Source: Locusta migratoria
Taxonomy: Eukaryota; Arthropoda; Insecta; Orthoptera; Acrididae
Reading direction: 5' to 3'
DNA: 64,000 nt
NCBI GenBank assembly: GCA_026315105.1
Contig: CM048744.1
Span: 972,880,221-972,944,220 of the forward strand
The notes beneath the pieces were generated by a model. It had not been told where the DNA came from, searched no databases, and saw only the letters and a program-made list of their open reading frames with translations. Position 1 is the stretch's first letter. Each line of letters begins with the position of its first letter. The position numbers were made by a program, and so were the translations under genes. This document shows, piece by piece, positions 41,541 through 52,214 of the stretch.

Positions 41541-42187
41541 TCGCCCTTCTTCAGTCTCGGGACAACGAGTTAAAAACACCTGTGACCAGCTGTACATACC
41601 ACGTAAATGAAATCGTCGTTTAAATGTGTTAGATTCTTAACTCCGAGAAATAAATAAATCTACAGTAATAAAAATGCATATGTTTGCTTGTGAGAAACAG
41701 TTAATCTTCGATAATCTATTTCTATTATGAAAACAATTAATTTGAGACGGACGATGCAGGGCAGCCACGTCTGCGCGCCAAATTGCGGAACGAAGGCAGC
41801 CTTGCATCGAGCCGCCACAGTTCAATTCAGAACAGACACTCGGTAGCGTAACAAGTGACTTCAGTACGCGCACTCGGTGGAGTAACATGCATACGTAGGC
41901 GGTCATAAAACACTGTTTAATTATCTTAGATAAAGGGAAATAACTTTATATTTACTTTCAGTTAAGAAAATGTGTGTCACGTTGATATTATGCAGTTTAC
42001 TGGTTTTCTGCTAACTTTAAATAAACCAGCTGGCATTCCGAACTACCACAGTTTTATTCAGTAACTAGATCAGTTCCTACCAATAGGTTAGCAATTTCAG
42101 CCTCATTCAAGAACTCCGACCTGCGTGCTATCATCTGCGTGGGAACATCTATAGAAGACGTCAGGTTGGTGACCTTTTAGAGTTTCT
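41541..42187. other. Stretch without recognised gene
   Basis: No domain or repeat family recognised; an 89-codon minus-strand frame is uninformative. Confidence 0.5.
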
Positions 42188-42197
42188 ACTCTTCACA

Positions 42198-42841
42198 CGA
42201 GCAAAACTAGTGTAATGGAGTGCAGTCTAAGAAAAATCAGGTGATGCTGAAGGAATTAGATTAGGTAACGAAGCAATAAAGAAGGCAGATGAGTTTATTA
42301 CTTGGGCAGTAAAATAACAAATGATGGTCGCAGTACAGAGGATATACAATGCAGGATGGCAATGGGTAGAAAAGCTTTCTTGAAAAAGAGAAATTTGTTA
42401 ACATCGAATATTGATTGAAGCCTAAGGAAGTCCTTTCTGAAGGAATTTGTGTGGAGTGTTGCCTTGTATGGGAGTGAAACATGGACGATAAACAGTGCGT
42501 ACAGGAAGAGGATAAGGCTTTTGAAATGTGGTGCTACAGAAGTATACTGAAGATTAGGTGGGTGGATCGCGTAACTAATGAGGTACTGAACAGAATTGGC
42601 GAGAAAAGGAATTTCTGGTATACCTTGAGACATTGGAGACAGCAAGGAATTGTGAATTTAGCGTTGGAAGGAAGTGTGTGGGGTAAAACCCGCAGAGGAA
42701 GACCAACAGATGGATACAGTAAGCAGATTCAGACAGATGTAGGTTGCCGTTCTTATGTGGAGATGAAAAGGCTTGCTCAGGATAGGGTATTGTGGAGAGC
42801 TGCATCAAACCAGTCTCCGGACTGAAGACCAAAACAACAAC
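42198..42841 (+). mobile_element. RTE-like LINE, short 5'-truncated insertion
   Basis: A perfect 10-bp duplication ACTCTTCACA flanks it (42188-42197, 42842-42851), which defines both ends. It contains the C-terminal region (AFLKKRNLLTSN, KIRWVDRVTNEVLNRIGEKR, DVGCRSYVEMKRLAQDRVLW) ending SNQSPD and a short AACAACA tail. It begins in the NKSKT region. Several 1-bp indels break the frame. Confidence 0.92.
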
Positions 42842-43009
42842 ACTCTTCACAGAGTGCAGTGGGAAGTTACTTACAACCCTCGCGTACACTGTCATTGCGA
42901 TATAAACGCAAACTGTTGTGCATCATCCATGGCAACATGGAGGAGGAAAGGAAATGATATAGGACCGGTTAACATACACCCTGTAGACATTTTTCCCGTT
43001 GTAGTGTCC

Positions 43010-43070
43010 ACGGGACCTTTGCATTTCGCGGTCAAGCGCTCTACCACTGAGCTACCCCGACACGGTGTGT
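43010..43070 (-). pseudogene. tRNA-like sequence, same type as 834-908
   Basis: GACCTTTGCATTTCGCGGTC then AAGCGCTCTACCACTGAGCT and ACCCCGACAC is the minus-strand image of a tRNA-like D and anticodon region (A box TAGCTCAGTGGTAGAGCGC). The T arm is missing, so it is a truncated repeat head. Confidence 0.5.
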
Positions 43071-43089
43071 TGACGTTTCGTCTAGTGTG

Positions 43090-43905
43090 AAGCTACCTCC
43101 TCCCCCTCGTGTTCGCGTGACGTCCCATACAGCAGTGTGCCGGTGGTTGTAGCGGAAATGGAGACCTGCCGCGGGCTGTGCCGTGACGTCAGCAGGTCCG
43201 CGTGACATTTGCTTGGCACACGTGGGCGCCACGTGGCACGTGTTCGCCCTGGCTGCTGAACTGCGTGGTCGGCCCTCCTGCTAACTGCGCTGCAGCCCTC
43301 TGCAGTAGCGACACGCGAGCTTCCTGTTAGGGGAGCTTACTGACTTCCTTAACCACGACACTCGATAGCCTTTGGCAAATCAACTTTGGAGGGGCCATAT
43401 TTGATTTTGGCCCACATTAGGTTACGGTAGTAACACTAAAAGTGGGCCTTTGCGATCGTCTTTTGACAGCTCGAAATTTAAATGAAAATAACGACTTAAC
43501 TATTCATCTGACACGAAAATTGAATAACCGAATTTGTAGAGGAGAAAATTCTCTACAACTTTGCTCTCTTATTGTTTCATATCTCGTATTGTTTGAGAAA
43601 TATTTACAAAAATAACGGAGTTTTGACACCCTCCATTGAATTAACGAAAACCAGCCGTTCGCAGATGTCACGTGACATTCCTCGCCATGAACTCTGTGGC
43701 ATACGCCATCTTGCGTTGCGTATTTGATGATTTTCTTATTGTAACTTACACGTTGTCATTTCAAAGCAATGGCGCACTGAAGAATTAACAAAAACACGTC
43801 GTTCTTCGTACGATAAATGATACTCTAGTGTCTAAAAATGCCATATTAGCATCAGTTAATAACGGCCATGAATAGTATGAGATACAGAATACAACTCCTC
43901 TTAGC
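43090..43905. other. Stretch without recognised gene
   Basis: 43090-43330 is GC-rich and low-repeat. 43400-43800 resembles transposon internal sequence (TTTCATATCTCGTATTGTTT) but was not assigned. Confidence 0.4.
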
Positions 43906-43906
43906 T

Positions 43907-43965
43907 GTAGCGTAATGGGCAATGTATTGGACTGTGACGCTGAAGGTCAGTAGTTCGGAACCCGC
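43907..43965 (+). pseudogene. tRNA-like sequence
   Basis: TAGCGTAATGGGCAATGTAT is A-box-like, CTGTGAC could be an anticodon loop (GTG), and AGTTCGGAACCCGC is a B box with altered TTCGG. An acceptor stem is not evident and a T-run follows. It is probably the head of an old SINE. Confidence 0.4.
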
Positions 43966-43969
43966 CTAA

Positions 43970-44660
43970 ATTTTTTTTCCTAAACGGGTTTCACATACTC
44001 TTATTAATTAATTTATTATTTTGGTTAAAAATGTTTGCTAAAACTTGTAAAACTACAAATCTAAAGTGGGCCGTAAAACACGTCAGTGCGATTTTTTTTT
44101 CTCCGATTGATTCTGAATCTGCTTATTCAGTAAAGTCTCTATTATCTTCAGCTTTCTTTTATGATGCCAGCAACATCTGTCTACGTCATTAAGACGCAAA
44201 TTCTTAACGGTACGGATCATTCATTATTCCACACTTCCCTGTAGTTCAAAAGTGACATGTATGTAAACTCCTGGTTGATCATTTACATTTTCTCTGGTAA
44301 CAGCCCTGGTATTACAGGTAATGTAATTATGAGCGTTGATCCCAGATCTATTATTCTTTGTATACTTGCTTCACAATTTTATCTGTTAATCTTGTTGAAG
44401 GACTGCAGCCGTTAGAAAGTGTGCAGGACACGGCTGCCGCCCATCGCGACTGCAGCGTATCTCCCTGTAGGAGAAGCAGGTGCATGGTCAGCAGGCCGGA
44501 AACGTCACAGCTTCTGCGTTTACTGCAGAAAGCTGCACGCTCTTTACCCTTAACATAGCGCCCTGCTACGAAAGCTTTTTCCTTAGTTCATCTTCCAAGT
44601 TGGCCAATTGTTGGGCGTACTGATGTCCGTCCATCCGACCTGCCTTGTCCTTCGGCCTTT
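43970..44660. other. Stretch without recognised gene
   Basis: No family recognised; short frames only. Confidence 0.5.
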
Positions 44661-44664
44661 CAGT

Positions 44665-45893
44665 AGCGTTTTGGTACATATCCTTTATTCAAATATTATG
44701 AATTATCTCGAACAGAACGATCTATTGACCCAAGGTCAACACGGATTTAGAAAATATCGTTCATGCGAAACACAACTAGCTCTTTATTCACACGAAGTGA
44801 TGGGTGCTATCGACAAGGGTTCGCAAATTTATTCCGTATTTCTTGATTTCCAGAAAGCTTTTGACACCGTACCTCACAAACTGCTTTTAATCAAATTGAG
44901 TGGTTATGGTATATCGCCCCAAATTTGCGATTGGATACGGGATTTCCTGTCAGAGAAGACACAGTTCGTAGTAATCGATGGTAAGGCATCGCCTAAAACA
45001 GAGGTGATATCGGACGTTCCACAGGGTAGTGTTGTTGGTCCTCTGCTGTTCCTTAGTTACATAAACGATTTAGGGGAAAATCTAATTAGCTCTCTTAGGT
45101 TGTTTGCAGATGACGCCGTCATTTACCGTCTATTAAAATCATCTGAAGATCAATGCTAACTGCAGAACGAACTGAACGTCACTATGGTGTAAAAATTGGC
45201 AATTGACTCTAAATAATGAGAAGTGTAAAGTGCACATGAACACGAAAAGAAATCCGTTAAATTAATCAAAAGTGAGGGCCGCTAACTCCACAAAATACCT
45301 AGGAATTACTATTACTTCACACTTAAATTGGAAAGAACGCGTAGATAATGCCGTGGGAAAGGCAAACCAGAGACTGTGTTTTATTGGCAGTACCCTTAAA
45401 AGATGCAACAAAACTACTAAAGAAACTGCATACACTACGCTTGTTCGTTCTTTTTTGGAGTATTGCTGTCCAGTGTGGGATCCTTATCAGGTGGGTTTGA
45501 CGGAGGACATCGAAAGAGTCCAAAGAAGAGCAGCTCGTTTCGTATTGTCACGATAAAGGGGAGACAGCGTTACGGAAATGATACAGGATCTGGGATGGGA
45601 ATCATTATAACAACGGCGCTTATCGCTGCGGCGTGTGCTACTTACGAAACTCCAATCGCCAACATTCTCCTCCGAATGCGAAAATATATTGTTGACTCCC
45701 ACTTACATAGGTAGAAATGATCATCAGAATAAAATACGAGAAACCAGAGCTCGAACAGAGAGATTCAGGTGTTCTTTCTTCCCGCGCGCTATTCGAGAAT
45801 GGAATGGGAGATAAATTAGTATATCGGTGGTTCGATGAACCCTCTGCCAGGCACTTAAATGTGATTTGCAGAGTATGCCATGTAGATGTAGAC
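44665..45893 (+). mobile_element. Jockey/CR1-group LINE, third subfamily, RT core mostly open
   Basis: Frame 44608-45159 gives VHILYSNIMNYLEQNDLLTQ, QHGFRKYRSCETQLALYS, VFLDFQKAFDTVPHKLLLIK (motif A), VPQGSVVGPLLFLSYINDLG (motif B) and LRLFADDAVIYRLL (motif C), all with catalytic residues. The frame is then lost, resuming at 45272-45556 with STKYLGITITSHLNWKERVD and LEYCCPVWDPYQVGL. The 3' end is CATGTAGATGTAGACTATAA. The piece at 47.6/48.2 kb and the one at 17.66/19.9 kb belong to this subfamily. Confidence 0.87.
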
Positions 45894-46084
45894 TATAACT
45901 CTCAGTTGCGACATCGAAAATGAGAGGGACTGTCTCCAGTTTCGTGGTACACCGCGAACTGCAGGCAGTTGTTTCAACACCAAGGCCCAGGAACAAAAAT
46001 AAAAAAATAAAAATCTTTCACAAAGCCCTCTCGGCCGTTTTCACTGGCGCCTATTTTCTTTTGAATATTTTATTTCAGGTTATT
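45894..46084. other. Short stretch without recognised feature
   Basis: Nothing recognised between two LINE pieces. Confidence 0.5.
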
Positions 46085-46275
46085 AAGGTGTGGTGATTGT
46101 TCTGTCGTGTAATCATACAGTATATGGTGTTTCTTTCTAAGTAAATGCATCGCTTTACATTCGTTTTTGTTGAGGATGGGTTACCACCGCCTACAGTAAG
46201 TGTCGGACTAATTCCCTGCGTTGTGATTTCACTGTATACTACAGCATCATCCACGAAAAACCTCATTCTTTAAAA
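46085..46275 (-). mobile_element. LINE remnant around RT motif C
   Basis: Minus strand reads TTTTTCGTGGATGATGCTGT (FVDDAVVYSE), matching TTTTGCGGATGATGCTGTAG at 40.34 kb. Later come GAATGTAAAGCGATGCATTT and ACTTAGAAAGAAA, corresponding to the CNVLRIHRKK region. The intervening part is shortened. The FADD motif is changed to FVDD. Confidence 0.6.
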
Positions 46276-46324
46276 CAGTAACTAGAACGAAGGTATTAAA
46301 TTGATTGAGAGGAGGAATTAAATA

Positions 46325-46515
46325 AAATTTGAGCAGCGGCCGGGATTCGAAGCTGAGACCTCCTGATTAATAGTAAATCACTATAACCACCAAGACTAAT
46401 ATAGTCCTTGCAAACACCGTATCCATTAGGTTCCCAGTGGCTTGGTGGTCATAGTGCTTTCCTAGTAATCAGGAGGTCCCAGGTTCGAATCCCAGCCGCA
46501 GCTGAAATTTTAATT
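46325..46515. mobile_element. Foldback with Thr-type tRNA-like arms
   Basis: The left arm (46330-46395, minus) and the right arm (46430-46510, plus) are inverted copies. The right arm has GTGGTCATAGTGC, loop CCTAGTAATC (an AGT anticodon in the CTAGTAA context) and the B box AGGTTCGAATCCCAGCC, then TGAAATTTTAATTCA. Same architecture as 53.77-54.0 kb and 0.8-1.2 kb. Confidence 0.65.
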
Positions 46516-46682
46516 CAGTGGCTCTCCTTCAGATTAATACCTTCGACACGTATCGACACAAAACATATCTCTCAACATTCATTAATTATATGATAAAACG
46601 AATTTGTCAGTCATGACAATATTTAGCACTTACCATAAGTTTTAAACAAACTCGGCATTTATCTTTCGTTATCCAAGACTAG

Positions 46683-47140
46683 TTACCGTTTAACGGAATG
46701 GACTGTGTTTTGAAAACAGGATATAAGATGAATGTTCAAATGTTCGTAAATCAGTCGGACCAAACTGCATGGTCATCAGTCCGTAGCTTACAAACTACTT
46801 AAACCTAGGTAAACTAACCTACGGACAAACACACACACACCCATGCCCCAGGGAGGACTCGAACCTCCACGGCGAGCAACCGCGCGCTCCGCAGCGCGAC
46901 GCTTTAGACCGCTCGGCTACTCCACCGCGGCAAGATGAATATTAACAAGAGGAAAACAAGGGTAATGGAATGAAGTGTCAGAAAGTCAGGCGATGCTGAA
47001 AAAATTAGATAAGTAGGCAATAAAAGTAGTAGATGAGTTCTGTTATTTGGGTAGCAAAATACCTTTTGATGGCCGAAGTACAAAATATATAAAATGCAGA
47101 ATGGCTACGGGAAGAACGGCGTTTCTGAAGAAGCGAAACT
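46683..47140 (+). mobile_element. RTE-like LINE fragment interrupted by a SINE
   Basis: AACGGAATGGACTGTGTTTT to AGATGAAT (46691-46733) and AAGATGAATATTAACAAGAG to GAAGAAGCGAAACTT (46932-47140) are adjacent parts of one RTE-like copy (NGMDSVLK..., NKSKT..., EVDEFCYLGSKI, AFLKKRN). The SINE between them was inserted with target duplication AAGATGAAT, so the LINE is older. Confidence 0.87.
46734..46931 (-). mobile_element. tRNA-derived SINE, family B
   Basis: A perfect 9-bp duplication AAGATGAAT flanks it (46725-46733, 46932-46940). The head on the right reads GCCGCGGTGGAGTAGCCGAG on the minus strand and the body has CTACGGACTGATGACCATGC. It is the best-preserved family B copy, with a (CA)n run in the linker. 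Confidence 0.93.
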
Positions 47141-47400
47141 TTGCATATCACAGCATCTTCTTCCTGTCGGTTATAATGCGTGTCTATAGCACATCTTCGT
47201 AGTGTAGCAATTTTAATGGCAAGGAGTGTATTTCCTATTGTTTTTTTATCTATTTCTACAATCTGTGATAGTTCTTTCATGTTGTTTCTTAGCAGGGACA
47301 CCAATGGTTTGATTGTGTGAGGTTGTGGAAATCTCCTTTCAGCTGAAAACAACTGTACTGTATTAACCATTCTAATGCAATGTCAGTTGTAAGAACTTCT
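47141..47400 (-). other. Unidentified open segment
   Basis: A minus-strand frame (about 47141-47370) reads TIKPLVSLLRNNMKELSQIV and TIGNTLLAIKIATLRRCAID, with protein-like composition, but I do not recognise a family. It abuts the RTE fragment, where the frame continues antisense. It could be a decayed exon or transposon ORF. Confidence 0.25.
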
Positions 47401-47404
47401 GTCC

Positions 47405-47640
47405 GCCCCTTTCATGAAGTGTGTTACAGGTCGTATGAGAGCTTTACAAGTCTAATTTCTGGTGGCCATTGTCCACCGAACTAATTCCAGTAGGCGTGTC
47501 GTAGCACCGGACTAGCCAGCTTTCACACTGTAAAATTCCCCTTTGGGTTTTTACGCCTGACTTAGAGACTACTTTGATATTACTACTGTTGCAAAAAGGT
47601 GAGCAGACACTACTTCGCGATCCCGTGCGCATTGGTAGAA
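47405..47640. repeat. Dispersed repeat also at 49.19-49.25 and 51.56-51.69 kb
   Basis: GTGTTACAGGTCGTA and TTTCTGGTGGCCATTGTCCA recur at 49187-49254 (left of the Harbinger insertion). CCAGTAGGCGTGTCGT, CGGACTAGCCAG and ACGCCTGACTTAG recur at 51560-51685. The class is unknown. Confidence 0.6.
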
Positions 47641-48905
47641 AATCTAAGTAGCTCTTTTAGGTCGTTTGCAGATGACGCCGTCTAGTAAAATCATCTGAAG
47701 ATCAAAACCAACTGCAGAACGATCTGAATAAGATATCACTGTGGTGTAAAAATTGGCAATTGACTCTAAATAATGCTTTTTGTGTCCCAACTTCATCGCC
47801 GCGTTTGGGTCCCAGCCTCGTCGTAGGTGTCGGTGGCCGATTGGAACGAGACCGACACAGTAACAAGACAGCACGCCGGTGCAGGTACGGAGGGGAGCAG
47901 CCAGAAACTACAAACACTTGAGTAAATTAGAAAGAGATATATTGCACAGAATGTAACAATACTTAACTTTTACATAGTAGTGCAGAATGTTGATACATAG
48001 TTGTTAGAGGCCTGCCTAGTGCCTGTACAATAGCAAAGTCTTCACTCGTGCCTATCGGATTACGAAGGTCCTAACTCGTTGCTATCTCAGTCCGAAGTGA
48101 ACGATGTCTTTCCGTGGTGGCCACGAGCTGGGTTGCAGCAGAGGGCGCTCGTGGCTGTCGTCGTGAGAACGCCGCGCCGTGCGTGCATGGCGGCGCGCGG
48201 CGAAAGTAGGTGGCGCGCACTTTGTACTTGTGCGACACCACAAATGCGAAGTGTGAAATCTTTCAAATGGGTACGAAAAGAAATCCGTTAAACTTTGTTT
48301 ACAAGATAAATCAAGCAAACGTGAAGGCCGCAAAATTCCACAAAATATCTAGGAATTACTATTATACTTCAGACGTAAACTGGAAAGAACACGTAGATAA
48401 TGTCGTGGGAAAGGCGAACCAGAGACTGCGTTTTATTGGCAGAGCCCTTAAAAGATGCAACATAACTACTAAAGAGAGTGCATACACTACGCTTGTCCGT
48501 CCTTTTTTGGAGTATTGCTGCCCAGTGTGGGATCCTTATCAGGTGGGTTTGATGGAGGACATCGAAAAGAGTCTAGAAAAGGGTAGCTCGTTTCGTATTG
48601 TCACAATACAGAGCAGACAGCGTTACGGAAATGATACAGGATCTGGGATGGGAATCATTACAAAAACGGCGCTTATCGCTGCGGCGTGGGCTACTTACGA
48701 AACTCCAAACGCCAACATTCTCCTCCGAATGCGAAATTATATTGTTGACTGCCACTTACGTAGGTAGAAAAGATCATGGGAATAAAATAGGAGAAATCAG
48801 AGCTCGAACGGAGAGATTCAGGTATTCTTTCTTCTCGCGCGCTATCCGAGAATGCAACGGGAGATGAACCGTATAAAGGTGTCTCTGTAAGATACCCTAT
48901 GACCG
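47638..48905 (+). mobile_element. Jockey/CR1-group LINE interrupted by LTR-like element
   Basis: Left piece to CTCTAAATAATGC (47776), right piece from AATGCGAAGTGTGAAATC (48243). Together they restore the order of the subfamily at 45.1-45.3 kb (LTLNNEKCK, then TKRNPLNFVYKINQ). The right piece continues through EHVDNVVGKANQRLRFIGRA, LEYCCPVWDPYQVGLMEDIE and ARTERFRYSFFSRAI to about 48880. The TAGATG tail is lost. The RT core is deleted between the left edge and the window of similarity. Confidence 0.82.
47777..48242 (+). mobile_element. 466-bp LTR-like element, copy 1
   Basis: A perfect 5-bp duplication AATGC flanks it (47772-47776, 48243-48247). Ends are TTTTTGTGTCCCAAC and GTGCGACACCACA. 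An inverted copy of the same length lies at 49375-49838. It starts with two degenerate 25-bp units containing TTTTGTGTCCCAGC. Length, 5-bp duplications and ...ACCACA end fit a solo LTR, though the 5' end does not begin exactly TG. No coding. Confidence 0.65.
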
Positions 48906-49186
48906 CATTTTAATCTACACACCCTCCACCACAGAGTAACTCAAATTATCACAATTTCTTAAAACAGTTTCAGATTGGCTTGAAGCTAAAAATTTTCGAA
49001 ATAATGTCATGTAAATATCGTAAGTTCTGTATCAATATTTTCTTCTTTGTCAGATAACTGACCGGGCGAAACGCTTCATTGTAATAAAAAAAAAAATTGC
49101 AATCAAGACATTCTGTTATTCAAGAATTGAACTGTACACGGTTGCTGTACCGCGTCACGTAAAAATGGATTGGGAAGATTTCTTGC
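48906..49186. other. Stretch with degenerate hammerhead-like motif
   Basis: CTGACCGGGCGAAACGCTTC at about 49058, followed by ATTGTAATAAA, lacks a loop and the full CTGATGA but keeps the trailing GAAAC-x-AATAAA order. Otherwise no feature. Confidence 0.3.
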
Positions 49187-49374
49187 AGTGTGTTACAGGT
49201 CGTACCAGTAGCCTTACAAATCTAGTTTCTGGTGGCCATTGTCCACCGAACTAACGGCTAGTCTACACGACGACACTAGGTTGCGACACTCGTTGCACGA
49301 AATGAGTTGCGCGCAACCGGTTTCGTGTATGTCTGTTGACACGTTGCCAATACTATACACTTCAGTTTCGTTTC

Positions 49375-49838
49375 TGTGGTGTCGCACAAGTACAAAGTGC
49401 GCGCCACTTACTTTCGCCGCGCGCCGCCGTGCACGCACGGCGCGGCGTTCTCACGACAGCCACGAGCGCCCTCTGCGACAACGCCGCTCGTGGCCACCAC
49501 TGAAGGACATCGGCCACTTTGGACTGAGATAGCAACGAGTTAGGACCTTCGTAATCAGATAGGCACCAGTGAAGACTTTGCTATTGTACAGGCACTAGGC
49601 AGGCCTCTAACAACTATGTATCAACATTCTGCAGTACTATGTAAAAGTTAAGTATTGTTACATTCTGTGCAATATATATCTCTTTCTAATTTACTCTAGT
49701 GTTTATAGTTTCTGGCTGCTCCCCTCAGTACCTGCACCAGCGTGCTATCTATATTCCTGTGTCGGTCTCGTCCACCCGGCCACCGACACCTACGACGAGG
49801 CTGGGACACAAAAGCGACGACGAAGCTGGGACACAAAA
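49375..49838 (-). mobile_element. 464-bp LTR-like element, copy 2
   Basis: A perfect 5-bp duplication GTTTC flanks it (49370-49374, 49839-49843). It is the inverse of 47777-48242 along its whole length and sits inside the Harbinger element, so it is younger than that element. Two copies with two different 5-bp duplications confirm the ends independently. Confidence 0.7.
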
Positions 49839-50000
49839 GTTTCTTTGTGAGTGAGTGCCGTAGTTGCCCTAAAATGAAAGTTTTGGTAGCTGTGAGAGTT
49901 GTGGCGGAGCTATTGCTTCTCTGTGTGAAGTCGCTGCAAAAGACGTGTTTGGGTTTGTGTCTGGATTAAAAAAAGACGTCAGATCGGTTGCTTAGCAACC

Positions 50001-50276
50001 TTGCTGAAACAAATTGTGATCGAAGACCCTAGAAGTTACTTCAATCAACTCAGAATGTCACCAGAGCAGTTTACGTTCCTTTTAAACAGAGTTGGTAATG
50101 CAATAAACAAACAAGATGCTGTTATGCGTGAAGCATTGTTACCAGAACTGAAATTACAAATTGCATTACTTTTCTTTTCAAATAGATATTCGTCTCTACA
50201 GTACCTGTACCGTGTTCCCAAATCCACAATTGTCATAGTTCGTTTGTATAGGTATTTGGAATTGAATGTACTTTAG
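50001..50276 (+). pseudogene. Harbinger transposase, N-terminal fragment
   Basis: The frame reads DPRSYFNQLRMSPEQFTFLL, then RVGNAINKQDAVMREALLPE and QYLYRVPKSTI. D-x-x-x-(F/Y)-x-x-x-x-RM-x-x-x-x-F-x-x-LL, then a REA(L/I)xPELxL segment and Y-L-(F/Y)-R-V/I-x-K-ST is the conserved start of PIF/Harbinger transposases, upstream of the DDE nuclease. The DDE triad is absent. The frame opens before the shown Met, and a Met-Lys-Val start at 49873 could be the original N terminus after a frameshift. Confidence 0.82.
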
Positions 50277-50634
50277 TCTGCAATTCACTAATCGTCAACC
50301 CATCAATATTAAATTCACGAATAATTGCTTCAAGAGCACTAACACGCCCTGCTTATTCCTGAGATTTTCATCGTTAAAAATGGCACAAACACCTATGCAT
50401 CGCATATATGTTCAAAAACCGAATTATTTCTTCCTTTCCCCCCGTTTATGTTGTGTTTTGTTCTGTATTGGTTATCACCTAACGTAAAAACACGCGCAAT
50501 CCCTATCGTCAAAGTTGGAAGGTGCCGAAACTGTTTAGTTTCGCCAACGAGTTTCGCGAGCGCCTGCCGCGCATGCGCACTGGCCAGTAGCGCAGTTTCA
50601 TGAAACCTAGTGTCGTCGTGTAAACTAGCCTTAA

Positions 50635-51270
50635 CGAACAGTTTAGTGAAATATTATACAAGTGCCCGGCATAGAGCCTTAGATTGTGCTACTTTGAGGT
50701 TGCATTCCGCTCTTGTTTACATCTATATGTGGATTAGACACACAAATTTCGCGTTTTCTTTACTTACTGCTGCTTCTTTCCAAATACAGAAAAAAGAGCA
50801 AGAAACACATATTTCTGTGATAAAAATCGCGTACTACGTTTAATGATGCCTAAACTGGTCATCTAGATAAAATTTTTAAGCGATCTTGGCTTCTATTTGA
50901 ATAATGACTGTCAATATGCGAAGTTTGTTTGCCGTCTTGCAGTTAAGTATTGTCTACTGTGAAAAATTCACCACATGTGATTTTTGTACTCAAATTGCTG
51001 AAAGTACTTCTGTTATGTCACCGAGAAAGTCCCAGAATGTATTACAAACACTAAAACTAAAAAGAATATTAGTGTAAAGGTTCTAAAGTTTACGGTCGTA
51101 GAGGCACACGGTGCCGATGTTGGCAACAACCTTTGAATGCTATTTGGAAACCTAATCGTAAAGAATGAGTTGAGCATGAAATAAATAAATAATTCTGTTC
51201 CTTCTCTAAGGTTGACAGGTTTTCGTATGTAACAGTACCCTTGTCTTGTCAGTAATTTAATAATCCTTAT
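50635..51270. other. Stretch without recognised gene
   Basis: AT-rich. The 77-codon frame at 50610 overlaps the Harbinger right end and shows no domain. Confidence 0.5.
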
Positions 51271-51274
51271 AAAG

Positions 51275-51362
51275 CAAACATTTCGTTGCCAACATTAGCA
51301 CATTACGCCGTCGCAGCCGTAAGTAAAATTTACTCAGTATTCTTTGCCATTTATGTTAGTCT
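51275..51362 (-). mobile_element. Fragment of the P-superfamily element interior
   Basis: TTCGTTGCCAACATTAGCAC, ATTACGCC, AGCCGTAAGTAAA and TTCTTTGCCATT match 3768-3850 of copy 1 in the same orientation. Termini are not present. It is a fourth, older trace of the family. Confidence 0.6.
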
Positions 51363-51699
51363 CTTATAGATGAGCGTCAATATTGGCATTTACAAATAAC
51401 AAATTGAGTTGAGGGTGTATTTTGTGATAAAACATCAGGTACCGTACTATTCTTTCAAACTGCATACTAAAAGTTATGACGGTAAAACTTCGAAATACCA
51501 CAAATAGCATTCAACGTTAGTTGCCTGTATCAGCACAGTACACTGCCACAGCCTTAATCCCAGTAGGCGTGTCGTGGCATCGGACTAGCCAGTTTTCACA
51601 CTGGGTTCCTACGCCTGACTTAGCGACTACTTTGAGAGTCTAGTGTTGCAGATAGGTGAGCTGCCACTACTTTGTGCACCAGCCCCCTCGTCAGTCAGT

Positions 51700-51985
51700 G
51701 CAGTACGTCACGCCGGTTTGTTGACTTACTGGCCTCTCCAGACAGCCCCTATTTGTGTATCGGAGGTCCACCTCTAAACACGCACCTCGGCACCAGCAAA
51801 TGACGCCTCAATTAAAAGCGACGCCTGCTCCCATTTGCCGCCCTGTGGAGCCGTCGGCCGTGTGTGTTGACTCGCTAACGCTGTTTACTGGCGCCGGGCA
51901 TGGCGGCTCCCGATTTGTCGACTCGACACGGCCGAGTATCAATCTCTGTAACAGCTTGATAAACTTCTCTGTTTACTCCTGACGG
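51700..51985. promoter_or_regulatory. Low-repeat GC-rich island
   Basis: Contains GACGCCTCAATTAAAAGCGA then CGCCTGCTCCC, echoing the AATTAA-GGCGC arrangement of the islands at 33.2, 35.9 and 41.4 kb. The 75-codon frame here has no domain. Regulatory role is inference. Confidence 0.3.
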
Positions 51986-52214
51986 AACCCATTCCGTTTC
52001 GAATGCCGTTGAAACATTTTACTTTCGATTCCCGAGTGTGATCACTCCTGCTCTTTTGCCCATCTGATCAGTTTCCCCCCATCTACTTGGACAAATAAAC
52101 GGTGACAGAAAATCATGAAACGTAATGAGTTTGGCAAAACTAAAGAAAGGAACAAAGACTACGTTCCTTCACATGCAAAAGCAGCAAGTGTGTTACATAC
52201 AGATGTTTACGTAT

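Larger units (their letters stand above)
49255..50631 (+). mobile_element. PIF/Harbinger transposon, internally deleted, with nested insertion
   Basis: The left end GGCTAGTCTACACGACGACA (from 49255) is the inverse of the right end TGTCGTCGTGTAAACTAGCC (ending 50630). TAA flanks both sides (49252-49254, 50632-50634), the 3-bp TWA-type target of PIF/Harbinger elements. It encodes an N-terminal piece of the transposase. Without the 464-bp inserted element and its duplication it measures about 0.9 kb, so it is a deletion derivative. Confidence 0.85.
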
